From assembly GCF_029784135.1 (NCBI RefSeq), contig NC_073746.1, positions 185,633,983-185,697,982 of the forward strand: 64,000 nucleotides of DNA, written 5' to 3'. Position 1 is the stretch's first letter. The number at the start of each line of letters is the position of its first letter. Position numbers and translations under genes: made by a program. Positions 22,501-34,500 of this stretch are shown piece after piece. Below the pieces are notes generated by a model. It did not search any database and was not told the DNA's origin. It saw only the letters and a list, made by a program, of their open reading frames with translations. The DNA comes from Toxorhynchites rutilus septentrionalis (lineage: Eukaryota > Arthropoda > Insecta > Diptera > Culicidae).

Positions 22501-25500
22501 CGGCCTGTCGATATTGTTCTCTTTTGTCCGTTGTATGTGGTCTTTCTTTCTGTTAGTGACCGTCTCCGGAAATAGAAGTGCGCGTCGTGTAAAATAAATG
22601 TCTTTGATTTAAATATGTAGATAGTAGTAATGTTAAGTGTTGTTTGTTTATTAGGTTTTGTTATATGTTCAAGTTGTTGATAGCTGTGAACATCGTTAGT
22701 ATTAAAAAAAATAATAAGATAAGGTAATTGGGAACCACGGTGGGCGCCACGGTGTCGACAGCTGGTCAGGTCCGACCAGTGGGCCTTTTCTTTATTACAT
22801 ATAAACGAGGACGCCAGGAGATCGGAAAGGACACGGCAGAAAGAGGCCCTGCGGAAGGAACAACCAGAAATCTCCTTCCCCCCAGCAAAATACCACGCGA
22901 TTGGGAAACCTAGATTTCCTTCGACGCACGCAGACATCCGAAGCCCAGTGGAATCAGACGCAAGTACCGTGTGCTGTAAACCCCCTCCGAAATACAAAAA
23001 TTCAATACCATTACCTTAAGTGTCGTTCCCTTCTAACAAACAGCCCTGAATATTAAATTTATTGTCCGTTATTCTGGGCTCACAAAGGTAGCCGTCAGCC
23101 CTCGTCCGTTGTCGGTCAAATAGAAGGTTTCACCACAGGAGCCTTGGGAACAATAGTAAGAGAGGCTCCCCACGAGTGACGCGAGTGGCTCTATTTAGGG
23201 TAAACGGGAAAAAGTAGGCTCCTGGAAAATTGTGGGCGGCATGGTTCTGTCTGAGTGTTAACGAGCAGCTTATAACGACCCTGAGTAATCCCGAGCAACG
23301 GAGTATTACAAATTGGCGCCCAACAAAAATTTGCTCAGCAGTTAAAAAAAACACAAAAGAAAAAAGGAATTTTCATTTATTTTCGTTTTTCGTTAAATAA
23401 ATATAGTGTTCAAGTTACAGAGTGCGTGGGAGTTTCGCAAAAATGGATTTGGAATTCCATTTACAGTATAAAAATTTGTTAGTTCACAATTTGGAAAGGC
23501 ATGAAATAAAATATGAGTTAGCAATCAGAGCAGTTCAGTATGTGAATACAGAAAGTCGTGCTACGATACAGAGAAGATTAAGAGATTGATTGAAGGAAGA
23601 GAGAGAGAAGAATGTAGTGGATGTGGACGTTCAACGTTGGGAGAAGTCTGTAGATGAGGAAATTAAAAAGATAGATGAGAATTTAGAAATTATTAGATAA
23701 TATTTGAAAAATAGAGTGCGCTTTGAAGGGGTAAAGGACAGTTTGAAAACTCGGCTGGTTCATTACTTCACACGAGCACGGCGAGTTAAGGAATTCGTCG
23801 AAATAGAAGACGATCTTCTAGATTTGGACAAAATAATTAGTGCTGCACGGGGGATGATGAATACTTATTTTTCCCCATTTTCTCCAGTACAGATAGTCCT
23901 TGAAGAAATGGTGCAACAAATCGCACGATCATTGTCGAATATGCAAATAGGGGAGAACAGTCATCCCCAAAATTCTAATTGCTCTATTCCAATACAAAGT
24001 GATGTGGAGGGAGAGTCGGAAATGTCAGAGAAAAATAATAGAGATGATCGGTTGATTAATCATTCTAAATCGTCAGACCGACGTAAACTCATATCCATAC
24101 GTGAAACACCAAAACAATTTGTTCAATATTCACCGTTCGGAAACTGGTTTCCTTTTTCGTTTCGTACGGGTCCATATGGCTGGCCTCAGCCCGATATTCA
24201 ACCAGAAAACAGCAATCAAGAAAAAGAAATTCGTAAAAATTCGACTGGTAATGAAAAGTGACTCACGTACGACAATCTAAAGCGAAAAAAGTCGTGGTCA
24301 AAGCGCGGTGCGCCGGCCCAAACCATCGCCAAGCCCAGATTGGCGGCCAGGAAGGTTTTGCTGTGTGTTTGGTGGGATTGGAAGGGAATCATCCACTATG
24401 AGTTGCTCAACTATGGCCAGACCCTCAACTCGGTTTTCTACTGTGAGCAGCTTGACCGTTTGAAGCAGGCGATTGACCAGAAGCGGCCAGAAATGATCAA
24501 TAGGAATGGTGTTGTTTTCTACCAGGACAACGATCGGCCTCACACATCTTTGATGACCCGCCAGAAGCTACGGGAGCTCGGATGGGATGTCCTATTGCAC
24601 CCACCGTATAGTCCGGACCTGGCTTCAAGTGATTATCATCTCTTCCGGTCCATGCAAAACGCTCTTGGTGATACTAAGTTGGCCTCAAAAGAGGCTTGCG
24701 AAAAATTGGCTGTCTGAGTTTTTTGCAAATAGGGGGGGGGGGTCTATAAGGGGGGGATAATGAAGTTGCCTTCTAAATGGCAACAAGTTTGCGATCCAAA
24801 CGGCGCATATTTGACTTAAATTGGATAATTTTAACTATATTAAATAAAGCGTCAAATTTCGATCAGAAATACGACATTTCTTTTCCCCCAACCCTATATA
24901 TGGTTTGTTTCCGGATGTGTTACAAAATATGACTACTTTCTTTCTGACTGTTTTCTATTCATACAATAAGTATCTTTGGGAGCTGAGACCGACAATGATA
25001 TTGTGCAAACGCTCTTGATGCGGGCTGAATGGAAAGCGCAGTAAGAACAATGCGAGGCTCAACGTGTTAAGCCTTTCTTGAAATCTTTATCGCGGAAACC
25101 GGACAATTTCAACTTGCAGACGTGGTACTCATTTGTAGCAAAGGCCTTGCCTCCTTAATTTTCCGCAGATTACCGCAATTAACAATACTTCGAGGCTGCC
25201 TGATTAGAAGAATACTATATGTAACCCTAAGCTGTATAAACGAATTATCACATTTCAATAATATGACGTATTGACTTTTTGCATTGTTTTGATGTACAAT
25301 GGAACAATGGAATTTTAGAGTACAATGGAATTTTCTTAGTTTTACTATTGACGTTTGAATAGCAAATCGTAGACACAAGCGTGAATGAACAAACTAGGGA
25401 AACAGGTCGAATAGTAACTACCGGTAACCTCTTTTCTCCACCTCTTTTTCCGAATTTCAAAATTTCCTAAAATTTCTCAATTTTTCGCGCCGTTACAATG

Positions 25501-28500
25501 ATCGGCATAAATGAACACAACTAACACATTTGGCGATTCTTTTTCATTTAAATAACGGGTGTTCAATAAAAAATGAGAATGATTTAAACACCTTTCTGTA
25601 AAAAAAAGTAAAGAGCGTTTTTTTTCTCACCGAGAGAATTGTTCTCTGGGCTACCCAGAAACGGGTTGCCCGTTTATTTTCGCTCGGGTGCTGTTCAGCT
25701 TGATCGAAAATGGCGTCGAAACAACAAGCACGCCGCGAGCGCGTTGTACGGTTCTTCGAAACGCGTGAAAGTCAAGGAAAAAAGTTTACAGTAGACACCT
25801 TTCGGGGCGAAAATGTCCCGGAGAGCATTGTTTACCCAATACTGGCATGCTGGAACGTCCAGCGGAAGACCGGTAGTGGCCGTCCGACGAAGATCATGAC
25901 GAAAAGGAAGAAGGAATCTCTGAACAAGCTCTTCGACAACAAAGTACGAGTTTGCGTGACGCCGGCCGAAATTTTCGCTGCTCCCATTTCTGCATGGGAA
26001 GTACGTCTTCTGGTCGGACAAGCGTCTTCCCCTTACGCCAAGTACCCGTAAGTACCCGAGGGAAGGAACCCGAGCAACTTGCCCCAATGCCGTCCGATCG
26101 AGGATTTTTTCGGCTTCCTCAGTGCCCTGGCGTACAAGAACAATTGGCGGGCCACGGACACCAAGCAGCTGACCACGAGGATCCGGAATTGCATCCGGAA
26201 GATGGATGTCAATGTCGTCCAGCGCTCTTGTGAGAACATCCCCACCAAGTTGCGCCGTACGGCTGAGCACGGCCCCTTTGCCAACATTCACTGACTTTTT
26301 TTGTGAAGAACAACCGTTATGCTTTTAATGAAAAATACTGATTTGCTTGAAATATTTGAATTTTTTTTACTATATCACTGAAGAAATTCTCATTTTTTAT
26401 TGAACACCGTTAGATTCTAGTGCACTAGTGCTTTTATCGACGAAACATGAAATGAGAACACTGAAGTTTGACTTCTCGCACACCGAATTAAATAGCGTGG
26501 GCTCCCATTTCAATCATAAAATCTACGAAACGGTATTATTATATTATAGGCAACCTCTGTGTGCGCGAGGTCAAACTTCGGCACTCTCGTCCATTGGTAG
26601 AAAATACGAATGGGATGACCTTGGAGGTAGTTCTTTTATCAAGTCCGAATATTTTGATCAAACACATCTTTTGTTACGGAATAGTGCATTTCTTTCCGCT
26701 ATTATCCTTCCGGTCAACTGGTAGATTTTGTTATCCTCACTGTTTTCATTAGCTTTAGTTATTAGTGATTCACTGATGGGATCCTCTATATTCCTTTGCG
26801 AGTGTCCACAGTTTATTCTGGAACAATCCCTTAGTCGGAAACCCTAATCAAAACCTGGGCATGCGAATAAATTTAAATTGGTTGTCATGAAATTGATGAG
26901 TCGTCCCGGGAGCCCATGAACGTTTGCTTGGTGAGAAAACGTTAATGTTCGAAAGTATTCATATTAAAAAAACACAATTTTGGGCAGGACGAAGTTCGTC
27001 AGGTTAGCTTATGAGAAACTAATTGGAAACGCACGAGAATTGAATAAATTATAGTTGAAAATCCCCACAATTGATAGGGAAGATTAAATAGAAAGATAGA
27101 GACGTCTCAAATGGAAACTAAATTTTATTAAAATAAAATAATCAAAACACAGCCAAAATATGATAATTTCACCAAGCGATTAAAAGATGACTGGAAAAAG
27201 TGCTAGTAAAGGGTGTGTCACATCAAATTGCATCACGGAAAAAACGCTGTAGAAATTCGCCCAGTAGACCGATCCTTTTGAAAATTTTAGACAGTAAAAT
27301 AAAAACTATTAAACAACTTTTGGCATTTTCTTTTTATTCATACTTCGAGCCCAAGCCCGTATGCTCGCACCTTCCTCTTTACCCCGTCCATAAGGTTCTG
27401 TACAACGTCAGGTTGTAGTTTTTTTGAACAGAAATCCATTTTCTCTTGAAGTCCGCCTCCGATTTGACAACTTTTGGGTTCTTCCGGAGGACCTGCTTCA
27501 TAATCGCCCAATATTTCTCTATTGGGCGAAGCTCCGGTGCGTTGGGCGGGTTCATTTCCTTTGGCACGAAGGTGACCACGTTGGCTTCGTACCACTCCAA
27601 CACGTCCTTTGAATAGTGGCACGAAGCGAGATCCGGCCAGAAGATGGTCGGGCCCTCGTGCTGCTTCAATAGTGGTAGTAAGCGCTTCTGTAAGCACTCC
27701 TTAAGGTAAACCTGCCCGTTTACCGTGCCGGTCATCACGAAGGGGGCGCTCCGCTTTCCGCAAGAGCAGATCGCTTGCCACACCATGTACTTTTTGGCAA
27801 ACTTGGATAGTTTCTGCTTGCGAATCTCCTCCGGAACGCTGAATTTGTCCTCTGCGGAGAAGAACAACAGGCCCGGCAGCTGACGAAAGTCCGCTTTGAC
27901 GTAGGTTTCGTCGTCCATTACCAGGCAATGCGGCTTCGTCAGCATTTCGGTGTACAGCTTCCGGGCTCGCGTCTTCCCCACCGTGTTTTGCCTTTCGTCG
28001 CGGTTAGGAGCCTTCTGAACCTTGTATGTACGCAGGCCCTCCCGCTGCTTGGTCCGCTGGACGAATGAACTTGACAAATTCAGCTTATTGGCGACATCCC
28101 GGACTGAACTTCTCGGATCACGTCTAAACTGCTTAACTACGCGCTTGTGATCTTTTTCACTGACGGAGCATCCATTTTTGCCGTTCTTCACCTTCCGGTC
28201 GATGGTTAGGTTCTCGAAGTATCGTTTTAGTACTCTGCTGACCGTGGATTGGACGATTCCCAGCATCTTACCGATGTCCCGATGTGACAACTCCTAATTC
28301 TCGAAATGAGTGCGCAGGATTAATTCACGACGCTCTTTTTCGTTCGACAACATTTTTCAAAATTTACGAAAAATTGACAGTGAAGCATGGCCAACGTGAT
28401 CTATACACTCTTATATGATTATAAGCGAAAGCTGAAGATATAATTCCTAAAAATTAAATTTCTACAGCGTTTTTTCCGTGATGCAATTTGATGTGACACA

Positions 28501-31500
28501 CCCTTTAATACGCGTGATAATGATTTTGCAATGATTGTAAGCCTGTGTTTCTTAACCCTTTCAGGACCATAAGATGTCCAAGACTAAATATGCTAATACA
28601 ACACAATATGGGTGTAAAGTAAAAAAATATCACCAGAAAAACAAAGCAGGGTGTATAGGTTTCCTATAATTTAATGGGAAAAAAGTTTCCCTATGGACCG
28701 TAAAAGTAAATAATCGAAAAGTGGGGTTTATCATATCGGTATTTTATTTATTGCTTTGTAATACAAAAAAAAAACATAATAAAAATTATCAGAAAAGTAA
28801 GAATACCATAACTAACTATTTTTTAGTTATGGTATTCTACGAAACAATTTCGTTTACTTGTACAGCATAAGTGGACATTGCACATAACACATTTATTATG
28901 TGGTCCTTGTTAAGTCAGACCGGACCATGTTTGACAGTTCATTTTTTATTCGTTCATAAACACATTTGCTGCCTTGAACATAAGTTTTATTTTGACATTA
29001 AGTAAAAAAATATCGATTCAATAATAATTGAATAATCGATAACGATTTTATATAACGAAAAAATATTTCCCTTGGGCGTGAAAGGGTTAAAGAAACTGTA
29101 TCCCTTAATGAAGGTTCATTTCGGTGGCGTCCATAAATTTGATACACTGTTTGTGAGCTGATCGCTGAAATACCATAGAAGTTTTCTCGTGGACATGGAC
29201 CACATGGAGTAAATAGAAACCAAAAGTATGCTACCGTGAAAAACGGTCATCTCAGTGTTAAAGTATAACTTATGCTAAGATACTTTACCGGCATAAGCAG
29301 GGTAAAGGTATGAATGATATACAAACACAATCTAAATAGATAGCAACACGAAGAAGCCTTTAATATTACCCTTTATCCGGAGATGTACCATTTGTGATTT
29401 CAGCACCTGAAGCGCTTTCATCCACTTAGCTGTAAGTGATTTGCTTTGCATAGCACATTTTCACTCGATCCCCAAACAGCAGTAGGATACATATGTTTGT
29501 ACATTATTTGCATCCGCCGGGCAAAAGGATAATTTTCTCCCCATCTAACCGGATTATGTCAATTTACGCTCAAGCTCGTGGTGTAAATTTTACGCCTGTG
29601 ATAATTAGTGGTGGAGAAACTGCACGTTTGTCTACCTTTGTGTGTGGGCAAATAATTTAGTCGCATAAACGGTACTCCGCAGGTATGGCGGCAAACAACA
29701 TAAACACGCGTGGATACGGTTTTTTTTCGCAGGAATAGAGTTTACACAGAAACACTAATTTCCAGTTGAATGTTATCAACGGAAAAAGTTAAGTATTCAA
29801 CTCTATATGCAAACACTGTGTATGACACAGTGTACGAGCTGAGTCACAATTTGAAACGGCATCATTGTGCTAGGGAAATCTACAGCTAACATAATCGGAA
29901 TAAACCGTATTACTTTGGTAAACTTTAAACTTAAACTTTTTTAACTAAAGTGTTCCTAAAAGTGTCTTTTATCACTCAGCACTTGAATTTTGCACTCCAA
30001 ATCCCCCTTTTGGATTTTTTCTCAATATTAACCCGAAATGTTAATTTGAAATAACTGTTATTTGAAGTTGTGCCTTTTTATTACTAAAGTGAATAGTTTT
30101 TTCGTAGATATGACCTCCCAGTTATGTAATAAGGATTTGTTCGATCATTTAAGAATAACTGCGCAGAATATAACTGCCTCAACTCCTTTGAGTAATTCAT
30201 TATACGACTTCGTTATAGGAGAACAAATTTAACCAACATTTCGTCATCTTTGCAAGCGCTTCTACGAAAGAAAATTGGGAGATTTGTTAGTAAATTAAAG
30301 GGTGTGTCACATCAAATTGCATCACGGAAAAAACGCTGTAGAAATTTAATTTTTAGGAATTATATCTTCAGCTTTCGCTTATAATCATATAAGAGTGTAT
30401 AGATCACGTTGGCCATGCTTCACTGTCAATTTTCCGTAAATTTGGAAAAATGTCGTCGAACGAAAAAGAGCGTCGTGAATTAATCCTGTGCACTCATTTC
30501 GAGAATCCGGAGTTGTCACATCGGGACATCGGTAAGATGCTGGGAATCGTTCAATCCACGGTCAGCAGAGTACTAAAACGATACTTCGAGAACCTAACCA
30601 TCGACCGGAAGGTGAAGAACGGCAAAAATGGATGCTCCGTCAGTGAAAAAGATCACAAGCGCGTAGTTAAGCAGTTTAGACGTGATCCGAGAAGTTCGGT
30701 CCGGGATGTCGCCAATAAGCGGAATTTGTCAAGTTCATTCGTTCAGCGGACCAAGCAGCGGGAGGGCCTGCGTACATACAAGGTTCAGGAGGCTCCTAAC
30801 CGCGACGAAAGGCAAAACATGGTGGGGAAGACGCGAGCCCGGAAGCTGTACACCGAAATGCTGACGAAGCCGCATTGCCTGGTAATGGACGACGAAACCT
30901 ACGTCAAAGCGGACTTTCGTCAGCTGCCGGGCCTGTTGTTCTTCTCCGCAGAGGACAAATTCAGCGTTCCGGAGGAGATTCGCAAGCAGAAACTATCCAA
31001 GTTTGCCAAAAAGTACATGGTGTGGCAAGCGATCTGCTCTTGCGGAAAGCGGAGCGCACCCTTCGTGATGACCGGCACGGTAAACGGGCAGGTTTACCTT
31101 AAGGAGTGCCTACAGAAGCGCTTACCACCACTATTGAAGCAGCACGAGGGCCCGACCATCTTCTGGCCGGATCTCGCTTCGTACCACTATTCAAAGGACG
31201 TATTGGAGTGGTACGAAGCCAACGTGGTCACCTTCGTGCCAAAGGAAATGAACCCGCCCAACGCGCCGGAGCTGCGCCCAATAGAGAAATATTGGGCGAT
31301 TTTGAAGCAGGCCCTCCGGAAGAACCCAAAAGTTGTCAAATCGGAGGCGGACTTCAAGAGAAAATGGATTTCTGTTCAAAAAAAAAAAATAATACAACCT
31401 GACGTTGTACAGAACCTTATGGACGGGGTAAAGAGGAAGGTGCGAGCATACGGGCTTGGGCTCGAAGTATGAATAAAAAGAAAATGCCAAAAGTTGTTTA

Positions 31501-34500
31501 ATAGTTTTTATTTTACTGTCTAAAATTTTCAAAAGGATCGGTCTACTGGGAGAATTTCTACAGCGTTTTTTTCGTGATGCAATTTGATGTGACACACCCT
31601 TTAGTAGAGAAATGGGGCTCTGCAAACAATATGGTGGACCGATTTTCAAATAAAAAAGATGCATGGCTGAAGTTGGAATTTGTAATTCCTTCAGAAACTG
31701 GTAATTGTAGTGTTTTCTTATTATAAATGGAGCTTTAAAAATATTTAATAGGATACCATATTTTTATGTTATTTAGTGACTGCGGCACCGAGTAGTGAAG
31801 ATTGTTCATCTCTAGGAGGAAGGTCTGAAAAATATTACAAAGATTGTGAAGATCGTACTAGAAAAACTGCCAAATACTTATTATTCGTGATGTTTTTTTC
31901 AATAAGCATACCTATCTAATCATGTTGTTAAATAGCTATTTGTCATGTTTTTTTCAATGAGTATACCTATCTAATTATGTTGTCAAATATTTGTACTACA
32001 CTATTTTAAATAATATTTTGATATCTAGTATTGATTTTCGATTGTTCATTGAAGACACTCTTCCAAATACACCTGTCCATTCATGGTGCTTGCGGTAACG
32101 AAAGGTGTACTCCGCTTTCCGTAAGTACAAATCGCTTGCCAAATTAAGAACTTCTTGATGAACTTCGACATCTTCTGTGTCCGGAGGTTCTAGGGAACAT
32201 CCGACATACAGGTTTCCTGGAATCTGGTTGAAGTCCGCCTTCACATATGTCTCGCCTCGCAGTGTGGTTTCGTTAACATCTGATCGTACAACTTCCGGGC
32301 ACGTCTTTTTGTGACCGTATTCTGTTTCTCGTCACTGTTTGGAGTCTTCTGAACATTAAACGTACGTAGCCCAACTCGAGTTTTGGGGTTCTGCACGAAA
32401 GTCTTGCTCACCTGCAGTTTTCTAGCCACATCTTTACCTGAGGCGTTCGGTTTCCGTTTAAAAGCCTCAATTACGCGTTTGTGGTCTTTTTCATTTTTCT
32501 GGATTCTCGCTCCGATCTACAGTCAGACGTTCTTTGAACCGTTATGATACCAGACACTGTGGAACTCGCGATTTACAACTTTTTCAGATGGCACGATGCG
32601 ACAGAGTCTTATTCTCGAAGTACTCGTACAAAACTTTTTCGCGCACACACTGTTCTTTCGTCGACAACGACAACTTTTGCGCACCAGATCAACTGACAGA
32701 GTAAAAACAATACACATCAAACAATGACAATTAATTTTACCCAATCAAAAGTTAGAGCAATTTGAGTGTGTGCGGATTTTAAACGGTGCACCCTTTAGGA
32801 TTAGATATCCAGACATCCATTAGATATAGGGTTCCAGATTCCGGATTCCAGATATTCAAAGTAAACTGAACTTCTTCAAAGCGTGAACGAAAAGTTGTTC
32901 ATAACGGTCAATCGAAGAGTTTTAACGCGATTTACGAATCGCCATTATGAATGTCTGACCATCATCGTAAACGAAACGGAGCGTCCAGTAATATTCGCAT
33001 CGTGTACTCTGTTGTACACTGAATGCCTGCATTTTCAGTTGCAAAAGAAGAATTTGGTAATTGTGTTTTGCCTGAGACATTTCCAGTGTTGCCCAGTGTT
33101 GCCACACGTACAGATTTATCTGGAAAGGTACAGATTTTTTCGTAATTTTTGGTGCAGATTATGTACGGTACAGGGTACAGATTTTCGTCAAAAAGTACAG
33201 ATTGGTTCAGATTTATTCCGCGTGGGAAATTTCTTACATTTGAACAAAGCAACATTAGGGTACATGACGACTTTTACGTCGCAGTTGCTTTTTGGGAGCA
33301 TGTTTTACCCCAGATCAGCAGATTGAATCGATTGTTCCAGGTCAAGAGATGCTACATGAAGAGCTGAAATATTTTTATTTGATCACTCTCACTAAAATCT
33401 GCGAGGAATCTTACGTTGTTTTTATGTCCAATGCTATTAAATTTGAAGATCATTTGAAAAGTAGCAAGAATTTTCCGGTTGGGATGGCAGCAGAAGAATC
33501 TATCAGAACAGTGGACAGTAAACGAATATTTTCGACGGTACAGACTTTTAGACGAAAAAGTACAGACTAGAAAGATTTTCAACCCCTCTGGTACTGATAA
33601 AAATGTGGCAACACTGGTTCCACCTATGGCTGGAAGTTCACTTTGATTACCGATCACGAGCTTTTAGAACTGATTATCGATCCACACAAGGATGTACCAA
33701 CTCTTGTTGCAGCAAAGATCCAAATGTGAGATTTAGTTCTGTGTCATCAGTTTACGAATAGATATTTGGTAACTCGAGATTTTTCAAAGAATGGTCAAAC
33801 ATCGAGCAGCGTGGTGACATTAAACCGTTTTCTCTAAACGTTACGAACTGAGTCTGGGACAAGGTTGTATCCTTTGGGGTTCTCGTATCGTCGGAAGGGC
33901 CGTTTAAATTGAGTTTGTTTCTTCAATCTACTCACTCACTAGACATCAAGTGACACGACGCCGCAACACAATGCTCGAACGCTGTTGCACTTTATAAAAA
34001 CTCATCCTTTTGGTCAAGCCGGTAAAGAAAAAAGTCACTTTGAATTTTTTTTTATTTAAGTTCCTTAGCATTCCGAAAGTCAATGTACTCACAGTGCATG
34101 TATGCACTAATTTCACAGTGTGACCCCTTCGTTATTGTTAAGAGGCGTTATTATTACGTAGTGAATGAGAGAATAAAAGATTCTGAACTCGGAATAATTG
34201 GAATAATATTTACTGCTCAATACAAATATGCATCATATTAACGAATCGGAATTTCGAAAACAACATACAACTTACCTCAGATTCAGATTCCGCTGCAGAA
34301 GGATCACTAATACGATTCAGTTCTGACGTGATGTGTGAAAATTTTGGGAAACGATTTGCATTGAGTTTGTGCTCGTTGAAAATTATCCACGAGGGGTCAC
34401 TTCTTCCGAAACGAAGCCTCAGTTGTGGTGCTCGGATAAGTCTTTGGTCTAATACATTTTCACTTTGAAACTGTTGGATATGTTCATACTATAGTGTGCA

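Larger units (their letters stand above)
22380..24215 (+). mobile_element. Ty3/gypsy-type LTR retrotransposon remnant (5' part) nested in mariner
   Basis: Noncoding LTR-like sequence (about 22380-23310), then a primer-binding site and a gag-like frame starting MDLEFHLQYKNLLVHNLERH at 23443. In-frame stops occur near 23587 and 23698. No protease, RT, integrase or 3' LTR follows. The frame passes straight into mariner sequence near 24220, so most of the element has been deleted. The gag family is inferred from layout and the primer site. Confidence 0.6.
22018..24896 (+). mobile_element. Mariner element split by a gypsy remnant
   Basis: The ends TTGGGCTGGGGAAGAAG (22018) and the complement of the end at 24864-24896 match as mariner TIRs, sharing AGAAATGTCGTAT, with TA on each side. 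An N-terminal stub starts at 22203 (MESTKQEIRHILRFYYLQGK) and decays within 30 codons. The transposase resumes near 24225: TGNEK then a stop, LTYDNLKRKKSWSKRG, VLLCVWWDWKG, then a DD34D catalytic end (YQDNDRPHTS with HPPYSPDLASSDYHLF 34 residues on). The first catalytic Asp of the GDEKW motif is Asn, and the Trp is a stop. A G-run at 24731-24740 also disrupts the tail. Inactive. Confidence 0.85.

Noticed and set aside
22389..22997. 202-codon minus-strand frame
   Set aside because: It lies across LTR-like noncoding DNA antisense to a retrotransposon, has no recognisable domain and no splice context. A chance frame.
27338..27928. Minus-strand frames of 119 and 75 codons (also 30682-31402 plus-strand equivalents)
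   Set aside because: They are out-of-frame shadows of the DD37E transposase, present in both copies for that reason.
31191..31664. 157-codon minus-strand frame
   Set aside because: Antisense to the intact transposase and its TIR. No independent signal.
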